DNA from: Reticulitermes speratus
Taxonomy: Eukaryota; Arthropoda; Insecta; Blattodea; Rhinotermitidae
Direction of reading: 5' to 3'
Assembly (NCBI GenBank): GCA_021186555.1
Contig: JAJKFL010000003.1
Coordinates: 30,802,908 to 30,866,907, forward strand
DNA: 64,000 bases
The number at the start of each line of letters is the position of its first letter. Positions within the stretch are counted from its first letter, which is position 1. Below are positions 35,190-46,689 of this stretch, piece by piece. Under the pieces are notes generated by a model. The model ran no database searches and was not told where the DNA came from. It saw nothing but the letters and a program-made list of their open reading frames with translations. Both the position numbers and the translations under genes were made by a program.

Positions 35190-36025
35190 GAAACAACGAG
35201 GACAGAACTACATAAATCTAGTGCCTTGCTTACATGTCGTTGGTGACGTGTGTTCGCTTTTGCGCCAAAGTGTAAATCATGTCAACAATTTCCATTCCAC
35301 AATACTTATTACTGAATTATATTAATAATGCGCAGAACATCAAATTTGTCACTCGACTAAGGACGCACAGGCATACACGAAATATAAAAATCAGAGGATG
35401 ACATTCTAGAAAAAATAACCGCCTTTCAACTGATAAGTCGTGTGCAGCCAGCATTGTGCCAATCTTGTAAAATGGCTGAAAGAAAAGAGAGGAGTGACAC
35501 AGCACGCAATTCCGACGAATCTTTAATTTTGGTTTATGAAAACTGTAGATTCTCTGACGGACCAATATTATTTCAAATTGACACTAACAACGCTAGGCTA
35601 CACAATTCCTCTGGTAATATTTTTGACATCATTCAGTTAGTCAGCACGAAACAATTTCTTCCGTGCTACAGCACACTTTCTTACCCGGTGCTATATTAGT
35701 ACAACAATTCAAATCAATTCAGTTTATTAAAGTGCAGGTTTAAGAGCGCAGGGCCAGTTACGAAAACAGTACGAACAAAACAAAAACAGAAAACGGTAAT
35801 GTGACATATCCCGCTGTGATTAACACATTGACGTAGACAAATTGTTTTGTTTTATAAACTTAGCTACAAATTTCGGCTTGTTATTATGCCATTATAAGGC
35901 TACAGTAAAAACATACAGAGGAACTTGTAAGGTAGCAATTAAAACCTGTTAGAAGGGAGATAAGATCTCCACCTTACGTTAAGATTATTTTACAAAATCT
36001 ATCTTTGAACAGCCTGCGTACATAA
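35190..36025. other. no recognised feature
   Basis: AT-rich DNA with overlapping domain-free frames (82 and 85 codons) at 35317-35699. Confidence 0.4.
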
Positions 36026-36029
36026 TAAT

Positions 36030-36265
36030 TATACCTCTATTCAACATAGTCTTCTCGGGCGCACAGCCGCGTCAACTCGTTTGAATACAACGTTTCGGTG
36101 ACTAGTTCCGTCCCCATCCTCAGGCAAAACTGCAGTTTTGCCTGAGGATGGGGACGGAACTAGTCACCGAAACGTTGTATTCAAACGAGTTGACGCGGCT
36201 GTGCGCCGAGAAGACTATATTGAATCATGTCGCCGCGAAAGTTCTAAAACTTATATACCTCTATT
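36030..36265 (+). mobile_element. near-perfect 93-bp-arm palindrome with 12-bp duplication
   Basis: The arms 36040-36132 and 36133-36224 are inverted copies with essentially one indel and one substitution, centred on ACTGCAGT. Each arm holds CTGAGGA, T, an imperfect stem and GAAAC (36142-36173 on plus, mirrored on minus). A one-sided tail, TGTCGCCGCGAAAGTTCTAA, follows the right arm only. The repeat TATACCTCTATT at 36030-36041 and 36254-36265 looks like a target-site duplication. The layout equals that of the 216-bp elements on either side, in the opposite orientation. A 93-bp arm would form a very stable hairpin, and near-identity of the arms suggests youth or gene conversion. Confidence 0.75.
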
Positions 36266-36623
36266 ATTATTAAACATGAATTCCTTATTACATGCGATGG
36301 CTTATTACGTATCTACTGTTTTATGTAAGACTTTGAGGCCCATAGTCTTCCGTCTTATGAAAGTCAAAGTTCTCACAATACATGCTATTCTCTAGCATCT
36401 CTGCTGATAAAAATATGGGCCGATTTTCCTATAGTACAGGCTAGGTCACTCCCAAATCAGTACAATAGTGTCACCGGTATGACGCATCTTGTCCAATTTG
36501 GGTTAACGTAAATATAGAGTAGAGTGACTTATTCAACAGGGTTTCCTGGACAGCTACATGGTCATTTTGTATTCTGGCTTTTGCATGGTTCTCAGAACAG
36601 CGATGTTTTCCCTATGCAGCACT

Positions 36624-36855
36624 AACTGACTTAACTATGCGTGATTTCAGGCTTCTGCCGCGGTCTAAATGACATCTTCGCTCTTCTGAGATTTTATGCA
36701 CCGCAGATTGGTAGTTTGTTACCGAAGTTTCGGGACAACCTATCGGTCCATCTTCAAGAGTCCCCTTGAATATGGGACTGATAGGTTGCCCGAAACGTCG
36801 GCAACAAACTATCAATTTTCGCTGCGTAAAATCCCAGAAGAGCGAAGAACTGACT
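36624..36855 (-). mobile_element. 216-bp foldback element with hammerhead-like cores, copy 2
   Basis: It is the same length and layout as the element at 34862. The flanks AACTGACT lie at 36624-36631 and 36848-36855. The left tail (minus strand: CCGCGGCAGAAGCCTGAAAT) precedes an arm with the minus-strand core TTGAAGA, T, GGACC, loop, GTCCC, GAAAC. The opposite arm gives GGGAC, loop, TGCCC, GAAAC on the plus strand. Small differences from copy 1 are spread along the element, so the two are separate insertions and not a segmental duplication. Confidence 0.7.
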
Positions 36856-36859
36856 AGAA

Positions 36860-38815
36860 TGGCTGTTAATATTTATAGACTACTATTAGGCGAACCCATC
36901 TATTACTTGCATGTGCGGGTCCGCCTCTAAGCGACAGGCGGATTGAGCATCTTCAGCACTCAGAACGTTTTCATTACAGGCTATAAGTTTGAATACGTGT
37001 GGTGCGGAAATACTCCACTTTGGTCAGGTTTTATATCCCCATGACACTGTGAACAATTTGGTAAATCGTGTGGAAAATAGCAGACATATCGAAACTATAT
37101 TAAAGCTACTTAAACAGACGGCTTTTCTGCATTGAAGAAAGAAAATGACTCAAATTAAGAGCATTTTATGAATACATATCACAGAAACAATTTTTAACAA
37201 CACATTACCAGTTTCTTTTAAGCTGTTCGGTCTTTAAAGTTGTCATAAGTGCCACTACCTCACAAACTTTTTACACATTTACTATTACTACTGTATAGTG
37301 AACTAGTACCTGGCAGTCCAGAATGTAGAAAAGATGGACTGAAACAGTCTAGTAAATTAGGAATGCATTTACATATACACCACACACATCGGATATAGAC
37401 AGACCTCCCGGAGACAATACAGCGGTTGCCTCTGCCTTTTCGTTCATATAAGTAAAATAGTTGAACAAACCATGCTACACACATGGCAGAAATGGCAGTA
37501 GCCTGTTTACTGTCATGCGTGTGCAAATACTGCGATGTGACAAAATGGATTAGCTTTAAATGCTACTTAGTCCACACACATTCCCGTATCATAGCTGCTG
37601 AAGCTTCAGTTTGTCTATAATACAGCACTCCAATATTTCTGTAACCCAAATGTTGAGGCATGCTGTAGGCTGCGATAAAGCACACAGTCGACGAGTATTT
37701 TGGTAGGGATTTATGGATTGTTTTAAATGAAACGGCGATGGTGGTGAAACAGAAGTGGGAGGTGTAGGAGACGAGGGAATGTGTGAATTTGTGGCATGTT
37801 TGTGTGGTCATCTAGTATTTGTAGTGTTGTTATAGTGAATGTGCTCGTAATTTTTTCTCACCCCCTCCCTCCTGAATCCCCTCACTCTATACAAAACTGT
37901 GGCCACAAGCTGAAATACCTGAGTGTATATTTTATGTCCCACCCCACTCCACCATCAGCATCATAGGTACAGTTATGTACACGTTTATTATAGCCGAGCC
38001 TAAGTGTAAAACTATGTGAGGTGTTATTCTGCACATCTCCCGGACTGCATATTATTAAATCTTGTGGCCTACGGTAAGAATATCGTTAAAATACAATGGA
38101 AACGTTTCACTGTGTGAACGCCTAATAGATACACTGTACTTCTCACCGCTAAAGTGGAATGAATACCAAAGGTGATTTCCTCATAAGATGGAAAAAATGG
38201 AAGAGATCCCAAATATTTCGCGCAACTGAAGTCACACGACAGATCTTCCGACACTAAGGCTGGGAACTGTTCTAATTTTTTAAAAGTTCATGTCATGCTG
38301 CATGTTTGAATAAAGTTGGTGTCTAAAGTAGGCACCATTCAAAGAAAGAAGTGTCTCACACAGCTGCGGCTGGATCAGAAAATAAAAGGACGAAAATAAA
38401 GTCGTCAGAACGTTGGAATTAATAGGCCCCACAACACAAATTCTGAAACATGAAATGCTAATTCCAACCCTAAACGCATTTGTTTTGAGTACGTGCTGTA
38501 CATTGACAAAAATGGAGAGAATTATGATGTCTATATTCCAAAAAACATATTGATGGCAACACAAATAATTATATTCAAATCTCCGTCAGAAAGGGTTCGA
38601 TTAAAAACACACAAGAAACGTTAAAAATTTAGGATTAGCAGGTTTTCAAGTTTTATTAAACTGACAAAAGACAATCTGAAGCTGAACAAAAGTACGGTAA
38701 CTACAGAGCCTGCAACATAAACCGTTCATCAGTGTCGCAATTAGGGACAAACCACTGTTATTCACTGGTCTGCGTAAGGTTTATAATTTCTCAAATCCGC
38801 GGAGGTAATGTTCAC
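36860..38815. other. 2 kb with no recognised feature
   Basis: Apparently low-copy AT-rich DNA. The frames here (94 codons or fewer) lack domains. Confidence 0.4.
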
Positions 38816-38819
38816 GAAT

Positions 38820-39032
38820 GCCAATCCTGGGGGCCGTGCGTCGAATCCCGCTGAGGGCACGGATGTTCGTCTATTGTGTTTCTTTTGTGTTTCGTAGGTA
38901 CCGGCCTCTGCGACGAGCTGATTACTAGTTCAGAGGAGTCCTACCGGGTGTGTGTCTAATTATGCGTGATCTGGAAACCTCAAAAGAGGCGGCCTAAGCC
39001 CGGTTTGGGCTGTAGCGCCACAGGAAATAAAG
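38820..39032 (+). repeat. SINE family C, head partly deleted
   Basis: GTCGAATCCCGCTGAGGGCA (box B and following), CCTCTGCGACGAGCTGATTA, GTTCAGAGGAGTCCTACCGG and GGCTGTAGCGCCACAGGAAA match family C in order. Box A is missing except for GGGGCCGTGCG. The tail differs from the 43.0 kb copy (GTAGCGCCACAGG versus GTCGAGCCATAGG). Confidence 0.75.
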
Positions 39033-39034
39033 AA

Positions 39035-39945
39035 GTTAAAAATGTCATACCTAAATTACCTCCTACATGATATACAGCAAATATTACTTGACTTTATTTT
39101 TGTATAAAGTGATCCGATACAGTAGCGCCAGAAAGACGAAATCATCAGCGTTCCTTTGTGTCTAGATACACTTCAGAACCAGCTTCCATCTAACCGTCAA
39201 GGCCACAACTGTAATCACTAATCAGTAAAGGCGAATGTCGGTATTACGATCGTGTCAGAATACGGCTTACTGTTTCTGGTGTGCTAACTTCATGCGAAGG
39301 GACACAGAACCCCCACGGTGACAATAATGGGACATCTGACTCAAACAAAGTTATCACGTTTCAGTTAATAATAACTGTGATCGAATTAAAACACTAATTC
39401 ACTTCGCTAAACCAGTTACGGTTTAGCATTATCATAACAAACACCTCAAAACAGAAAATATCAACAGATGAAGGTAATCTAGAGTAAACATAAAGAAAAG
39501 TTTGATGTGTACAGTGAAAATAGGCAATTACGGCGCAATTTGCTTCCATGATGTGAATATAGCATGCCACTGTAAGTAAAAGGGCCATATTCAGCACTGG
39601 CCTTCTTTCATGTCTCATTAACCATGCTTATTTACTGCTTTAAACTACAAAAAGCAAATGGATGTTGTAACACTCTGAGTCCAGATCAGTGAAAAACAAG
39701 ACAGAAAATACATGTACACCGCGTCACAGTAGAGCTTTCGGACCCTGCATTCTGGCATCTACTCAGGTGGTAATCAAGTAGAAAATTAGTACGTTTTATG
39801 ACGGTATTTGGATTTTTGACCTAATTAAGTAGCATAAAATCGCATCTATATGGCGCTATGTTACATTTAAATCGTCAACTGTGTTTCCTGCCCTCATCTC
39901 GTATACGGCGAGATATCACAAACGTACATAGGTCTTGACTGTAAG
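39035..39945. other. no recognised feature
   Basis: No repeat or gene signal seen. Confidence 0.4.
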
Positions 39946-39949
39946 GTGT

Positions 39950-40095
39950 CAACTACTTTGATCAGATTTTAATGAAACTCGAATACGGTCGACAGATATT
40001 AGCAAAAATTTCCAATATCAAATTTCACGAACATCCATCTAGGGAGAGCTGAATTGTTCCATGCGGACAGACAGGTACGAAGAAGTTAATAGTCT
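39950..40095 (+). repeat. TCTGTCTG...GATTTT-ATGAAA motif, copy 3 (diverged)
   Basis: CAGATTTTAATGAAACTCG is followed at a distance by GCGGACAGACAGGTACGAAG. These are the same parts as in the copies at 40.25 and 46.7 kb, in another order. Confidence 0.4.
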
Positions 40096-40234
40096 CTTTT
40101 CGCCAAGTATTGATCGTGTCTAAAAAACCCCACTTCAAATAGTTTATTTCATACCAATAGCGGACAATGCAGGGCCTCCTGCCATTTAGCCTTTCGCATA
40201 AGGTTATAAGATTATAAATTTATTATTACGGGCT

Positions 40235-40350
40235 CTTTTGCACATGTGCATGAAAGGGCTATGTATGGGGATGGTCATGCCTGTCGGTCTGCATGTTTCA
40301 AGTCATTCAACTAACGCACGGATTTTGATGAAACTTGATATAAGCGTTAT
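40235..40350 (+). repeat. TCTGTCTG...GATTTT-ATGAAA motif, copy 4
   Basis: CATGCCTGTCGGTCTGCATG, then CGCACGGATTTTGATGAAAC TTGATATAAGCG. Order and spacing are as at 46.7 kb. It ends directly before a SINE A copy. Confidence 0.5.
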
Positions 40351-40354
40351 GCTA

Positions 40355-40606
40355 CTTGAGGTTCTATTCCCGGCAGGGGCAAGACATTTATTTTTGCTTT
40401 AGGATGTCCAACCGGCTCTGGCGTCTACCCAACCTCCTATTATATGTGTACCGGGGGCTTTTTCATTCCCAGAGGGTAAAGCAGCCGCGATATGAAGCAC
40501 ACCAATTACGCCCCCTCTAGAGCCGAAGTTAAGACTGGCTGGAACTACATTTCCATTCTCCATACAACTTCGTGGCGTACACACAGATAGCTTTACCTTT
40601 ACAGTC
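40355..40606 (+). repeat. SINE family A, head truncated
   Basis: It begins in the box B region (GGTTCTATTCCCGGCAGGGG) and follows family A: CTACCCAACCTCC, GTACCGGGGGC, AGAGGGTAAAGCAGCCGCG, CTCTAGAGCCGAAGTTAAG and a TAGCTTTACCTTTA end. Box A is absent, so the copy is likely transcriptionally dead. Confidence 0.7.
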
Positions 40607-40999
40607 ACGAAGAATAATGTAGTGTACGTATGAACGTGTGTGGTGGGAAAGACACTAACGGGCTGTCGGAATACGGTAACCAAGCTAACCAATGTGAAAC
40701 ACACTTATCACAGAACGTACAATAATCACGGTAAACTATAACAAGGACAGCAAACAATTTCCAAGCTTGAAGACATGTAAACAGGCCTACATTCCAAAAT
40801 GAATTCTTTTTGGAGGGAAACACGCAGTCGGAATCGGAACAGCCGGGAGCATTCAAAATGCAACGGTGCATGCACCCAACGCAGTGTGGTACGGACTGCA
40901 GCGTTCCAGTCTTGTACTCAATGCCAATTAGCATTACCAAGCATAACAGGTGGAACTTCCGCCTATAAGTTTCTTACAACAGGCGCATATAAATTCACA

Positions 41000-41305
41000 C
41001 AGGCATACTTGTAGGATTTGGCGCTCTCAAGGCGGTGATTATGAAAATGACAACCTTCTGATATGTGACTCCGTTTAGTCTGGTAGGTATATACCAGACT
41101 AAATGGAGTCACATCCCAGAAGGCAGTAATCTTCACAACATACAAACCCGCACAAATGTGAGAAGTGAGGTTCTCACAACGTGTGAATATGAGGATTACG
41201 GCCTGTTAGGGCGTCAGGATCTGCAGCGAAGAGACGTCAGGTGCCTCGAAAACGGTGCTACCAATCTACCAAACTACATGGCGTCACAACCCAGAAGACC
41301 TTAAT
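41000..41305. repeat. 'SHIPED' repeat with 32-bp inverted arms
   Basis: The arms 41054-41085 and 41092-41123 are inverted copies with three mismatches and a 6-bp loop. Both strands translate to the peptide TPFSLV..YQTK.SHI.EG. A further TGGCGTCACAACCCAGAAG block near 41279-41297 looks like another end of the same repeat. I know similar peptides from cockroach gene models, where they appear to be translated repeats. It is not a gene. Confidence 0.6.
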
Positions 41306-41440
41306 ATCAATCCTGTACGTTTTAACATGTTGTAATCAAGAAACAATTACTATGCTTAACTAGTACCTACGCCTAGCAGAAAAGCAAACATGATGCAGTA
41401 GGATGACATTTATAAGACAAAATACAAAGTTGTTTTTGTT

Positions 41441-41484
41441 TAATTAAGCCACACGTAATACATTTATTACGTGTGACTTAATTA
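41441..41484. repeat. 20-bp-arm hairpin
   Basis: TAATTAAGCCACACGTAATA and its inverted copy, with one mismatch, are separated by 4 bp. The role is unknown; it could be a tiny foldback remnant. Confidence 0.8.
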
Positions 41485-41489
41485 AGAAC

Positions 41490-42710
41490 CACACCAGTGA
41501 CAAGTGACATCTATAAGCGTGAGGTTTAAATTATAATGCCACTTCGAATAATACATTACTCCATTTTCAGATCTGAATTGTTTATAGAAAAAATACTCAT
41601 CATCGTAGTTACGAGCTGGGGAGAAAGGATGCAAGCTACCAAACAGAAATCAGATTGCGTTGTTGTTAGGGAATTAAAAAAGTGCCGTTGTACTTTTGAG
41701 ATGTGTTTTAGTTCCAAGCTGACTGGCACAGTACATCTGATGTGAACTACGATCAGAATGACTGACAACTAATATGAGTAGTGTGAAGTGATTGCTCAGT
41801 CTAACCAACGGGAATAGCGCATATCAGGGGTGAAGATGGTTATGTCTGCGAAGCCTGAGAATTGTACAGCGCACACACTGAAAAATATGTTGCTTGATTC
41901 ACCCAATACAACTACTGTCTTCGTAGAAAAGGGCATTAGATATAACGCGTGCAAACCAATGGTCTGCAACAATTACACATGGCTAGGCCTACTGAAACAG
42001 TGAAGTGATCTACACAGTTAACATGAAACACGCAATGCCTGCGCAATCGATTCATTCTGTAACTCTTACGGTTTAAGGCCAATTAAACAAAAAGGGGCAA
42101 ACGCGTCACAATTGTTATGCTATGCGTACATTTCCTCATTCGTCAAAAAACGTGCCTTGCGGTCTTGTAAGTTACGGCACTTGCTATTCTGGTAAGTAGG
42201 TAGGTACCACTGTTAAGGAGGAATGTACTACTCCATGATCTAGTAAAGCACGATTCTTCACCGCTGTAAGGGACTCAGTTTTCATATCTCTAGATTTATA
42301 TATCGTACCGACAGCATAACCAACATGGGAAACGTGGGAACTTCTTATAGGCCTTTGAGATCGACCCTGTTACGACGTAATGCAGCAATTCAAAACTTTT
42401 CTGCGGTGACAGACAAACACGCGAAAACTATGAAAATTTTTCGGTATTTTTCGAACGTAAACAAGTAACATGCAGCTAAATCTTCAGATCTGTAGGCCTA
42501 ATGTTACTAACAAACTAATGGAGTTAGGCGTGTGAAATTTGGTATGAAAGTAAACAAACCTATATAAATTTTGTATGAAATAGGCCTCCTGTTCACATGT
42601 CAAAATAGCGAGAAATGTTGAAGATATATAACAAATGTTAATGTAGTGGGAATCTACGAGTAGTGTAAATTACGCAGAGAAGACTAGGCAACGGGCCTAA
42701 CGAAAAAGGA
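41490..42710. other. no recognised feature
   Basis: Two complementary-strand frames of 69-70 codons overlap at 41536-41768. Neither shows a domain. Confidence 0.4.
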
Positions 42711-42719
42711 ATCGTGCAG

Positions 42720-42935
42720 AGGTAAGAGACTTCTCTTTTACCCAAGGCTTCCAGACTGGCTCTAGGGGCTCATCCAGCCTTCCCTTCAACGGATATAAGG
42801 CGTTTATTCTCCTACGGTAAACTGGCCCGGCGTGAATCTAACCTCCCACTTCTATCCAGTACCGAAGCAAGAAGACTGGAGCTATACTTCCAGTCCCCCA
42901 AGTGCCTTCATAATACGGTCTTATTTAAGTATGTA
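42720..42935 (+). repeat. SINE family A, decayed body and tail
   Basis: CCAGACTGGCTCTAGGGGCT, CATCCAGCCTTCCCTTCAA, GGTAAACTGGCCCGGCGTG, CCGAAGCAAGAAGACTGGAG and CAAGTGCCTTCATAATACGG follow the family A order. No tRNA-like head is present. It lies directly upstream of a SINE C copy in the same orientation. Confidence 0.6.
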
Positions 42936-42956
42936 GAGAATTTTTTTTCCGCCTCT

Positions 42957-43238
42957 ATGGATAATTAGCCGATCCCAGTGGCCGTGCGGTCTAAGGCGTG
43001 GGTCTGCGGCCGCTCGCTTACTAGGATCGTGGGTTCGAATCCCCTAGGACATGGATGTATGTCTCTTGTGAGTGTTGTGTGTTGTCAGGTAGAGGTCTCT
43101 GCGACGAGCTGGTCCCTCGTCCAGAGCAGTCCTACCGAACGTGGTGTGTCTGTCAGTGTGATCGTGAAGCGTCGTAAAATGACGAGGCCTAGGCCCCCTA
43201 AGGGCGGTCGAGCCATAGGAAAAAAAAATGGATAATTA
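42957..43238 (+). repeat. SINE family C, intact with 11-bp target-site duplication
   Basis: The exact duplication ATGGATAATTA (42957-42967 and 43228-43238) encloses a 260-bp element. The head is clearly tRNA-Leu-like: box A GTGGCCGTGCGGTCTAAGGC (about 42978-42997) and box B GGGTTCGAATCCC (43031-43043). The body carries GTTGTGTGTTGTCAGGTAGA and CTCTGCGACGAGCTGGTCCC. The tail is GGTCGAGCCATAGG plus about nine A. Intact boxes and an exact duplication mark a recent copy that could still be transcribed by Pol III. Confidence 0.92.
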
Positions 43239-43532
43239 ACTAGTATAATACGTAATTTATATTTCTTACTAGTCTCACTTGAAGCGCTGAAAGAAGTATC
43301 AAAGTTCTTTTTAAAAGGTTACAGTAGTCATTAAATGGGGAATCATTTGGGAAGACAGCACTCAAAGCACTGACCAGGCGAAGTGTGAACAGGACGCCGC
43401 TGCTCTCCGCACATCGTGCAAATCCCAAGTCAATAATAGGGGATCTACATAAAACCTGCGACGGGCCATTTGCGGTTTTCACATACACAGAAGCAGAGCA
43501 GGGTATACGCTACTGAACAGCCACAACTGCCA

Positions 43533-43545
43533 CCCCCCCCCCCCC
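43533..43545. repeat. 13-C homopolymer
   Basis: Uninterrupted C run, followed by ACCCG. Confidence 0.9.
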
Positions 43546-43662
43546 ACCCGCTCACCGTAAAACAAAGCTGGACGACCCGTCATCAGTTTCCTGTGCTGAA
43601 AACTATTGTCGGCAAATATATAAACCAACGCAAGCACATACATACCGGTCATTTACATAGCC

Positions 43663-43668
<6 letters not shown>

Positions 43669-43699
<31 letters not shown>
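43669..43699. repeat. (AC)n microsatellite
   Basis: About 15 uninterrupted AC units, followed downstream by a G-rich GTGGGGGGTGAGGG patch. Confidence 0.95.
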
Positions 43700-43704
<5 letters not shown>

Positions 43705-46680
43705 AACAGGGATGAGAAATGTAGTTGTGTGGGGGGTGAGGGTGGAGGATGGGGGAATTGCAATTGTTAAAAAAAATAAATCCAGGTTTATAAATGGTCA
43801 TTGTTAGTTAACTTAAATAAGGTGGAAGAGGTTTTTAATAACCCCAAGAGTCATAAAGAGTTTCGATAAACTTCAGATTTTTTAGATAACGGGGATTAAT
43901 ATTTAGTCCCAATCACTCTACTACAGCGTTTATTTTTCGTACAGCTCGGTTTCAGCTTACATCTGTAATTTTAATCGTTCCAATCTTTCCCCGCCATTCT
44001 AAAAGTATTACTATACTCATCATACAATTAGTATAAGCAAGGCAGCGTTTATCAATTTTTCGTTATTCCTTTCTCAAGCCATCTGAATGAAAACGAAACC
44101 CAACAGTGTAGTACATCACGTTTCCTGTGTTATGATTAGGTCAGTACAAAAAATAGGATAAACTGAAGTTAACAGCGTATAAAGGAGGCACTGCAAAAAA
44201 CTTATTCTACAAATAAAAAATTTTAAAATGTAAAAAATATGGATATTTCATTATGGTTTTAACGTCCTATATCACTGCATAAAAAGTAAAGACTAGTCGT
44301 TTATTCTGTAACCCTACAATCTTCGCGTTTAACTAAAAAAATATGGTAAATAAGCATTACGTGCATGTAATTCACAAATTATGATGACTAGGTTGCATAT
44401 AAAGTGGGGAATTCCTGGAAAGCCAAGGGACCAACAGCTTCTTAGGACTTACTCTATCAAGTTAATTAGTTATGTGGCCGATACTAGAGGCGGGGATTTT
44501 GATTGATTTGTGCAAGAAACTCTAATAAACCAGCGCATTTCTGAAGCCTCAAACCGAATCCAAAACCATAGGCAACGTAAATTTTCCTAAAGTGCTGACA
44601 CCATTAAAAACAGGAAACCCACCAAACCTCAATGTCCATTTGAATAAAGGAACGCCGACATAGAAATAGTGATTTAATGAACTAATAAAATTGGAAGGTG
44701 GAACAGCAGATCAGTAACCAGGCAAAACAAAAGTAACGCACCGTACAAGTTAGAGCCCCATCTGCTATTTACAGCTTTCCACTAAATCTCTCCAATTCAC
44801 CTGTCAATCACATGAATTCCTTCTGCTGTGCAGCAGGGCTTTATATCATTTGTTATGATTCACATAAATTTATTGCCAGTACCTCGCTATCTATAGTTTG
44901 TACATCCCTTATGTCTAAACAGCCAAACGGGGAGTAAAAAACAATAACCCAATGAACAGACTAGCGCGAAATGTAGTCAGCCTATATGTATCCCACAAAA
45001 ATCGCACAAACAGAAAGTATAAACAGCCAAAATTACACAAAACTGTGTTATTTCTTCACAGTGGGTTTCTCAGTTGCTCCATAAGATGAATATTTAAATG
45101 CTGCTTTTAAACAGATAAGAAAAATCGACTGGGAAGTCAAACACACTAATATTTTTACATACAGCTACAGAACCAATCGGGCGTGCTGAGGAGAACATTC
45201 GCGCCTAAAAATGGTCATAACATGGTGGAGGACATTACATTATGAAGAGCTCTGTCTCCACTAATATTATTCAGGTGATTAAATTACGAGGCGGAATAAA
45301 CGCCACATGAAGATATGACAGAGGAGATGACAAATTCAAACAGAATTCTGATAAGGAAACTTAAGGGCAGAAACCAATTGGGAGACATAGTTATAGATGG
45401 GAAGACATTACTAAAATATAGGCATTTTATCTGTGTATCTGCCAATTCATTAAAGGCAGAGACTGAGATTTGATAACACTGAAATTCATATTGCTGACTT
45501 CTGGATTATGAAAACCTGATTATGTTATGCAGGTGAAGGAACATGTTACTCCATCTTGAGGATGAACTTCATTATATAGGCCTACATTTACTCCGCACGG
45601 AACCTAATCCCAAGTCCTACACAATAATGCCTAAACTGAGAACTTCCACCGCAGACCCTCGTGTCCCCTGTGGGCGTTTATTCTACACACTTTGTGCAGA
45701 CAAGAAAACATTATGCAAGATTCTCACCTGTCTCAAAGCATGATTTATTTACAGAACATTAAATATTACGTGTAAAACGCAACACATTAATTAATATGTA
45801 ATACCGAGAGACCCCCACTACATACTACTGATTAGCGAAAACACATTCCCTTGACCACTGACGTATATCTCGACACTTGAGAAACGACTTGTAAGCTTTC
45901 AAGCGGTAACGTCCTCTCTATACAATATTACTTGTACTGTTTCGTACTGAGTCACATCTGACACGGAAAGTACCAAATTCACTCATTTATCCTTACCTCT
46001 AGCATTCATACAACAATCAGTTCGACGAGACAACGTGTACGTTTAAGACCGAATCTAGTTTGTGCATCTCAAACTTGTTCTTGCAATGTTTGTCACATGT
46101 GAAGTTATCCTGAAACGTTTCTCTGTATTATGAGACGGGAACAATTTTATATATTTTTTACAAAGAAACAACTCAATGTTGTTGGTTTATACAATATTCA
46201 CACTTCCAAACTTACCCCATAAAAAAGTCGCACTGCACAAACGCCATCATAACATAACAAACCCGATATTCCATTGTCAATACCTCCGGTACATATCGCG
46301 CCAGCATTATAAACGCGTAGGCCTGTATGAACAGCCATGCCCATAAATGCTTCTTTATAAATCCCCTTATCGTCATTATCATCATGGTTGATACCACCGT
46401 ATTCATAATAGAGTATCGTTAAATAACACAGGCCACGTCGCTGGTTAATAAAAGAGAGACACAACAATAGGGCCATTGCTTTTCAAGATAGTATTACACA
46501 AAAATATTGGCAAAAAATTTAAAATTGCACAGAATTTTTAGAATAATGTGGACGGTTACGAAATTTTCACACCATATTACTATTATTATTTATAATTTTC
46601 TTGTTTTAACCCCTAAGTTGTTAGTTAACTACATTGTACTGCAGTGTTTTTGTATATTAGTAATGATTTTAGGCGCGTTC
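43700..46680. other. 3 kb of apparently unique AT-rich DNA
   Basis: This is the longest stretch with no SINE, LINE, MITE or microsatellite that I can see. All frames are short, including a pair on the same minus strand at 46198-46476. It may be single-copy intergenic or intronic DNA. Confidence 0.4.
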
Positions 46681-46689
46681 GCAAAATTA

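Noticed and set aside
42968-43050. tRNA-Leu-like sequence as a true tRNA gene
   Set aside because: The boxes are good but the acceptor stem does not close, and the sequence continues into a SINE body with tail and target duplication.
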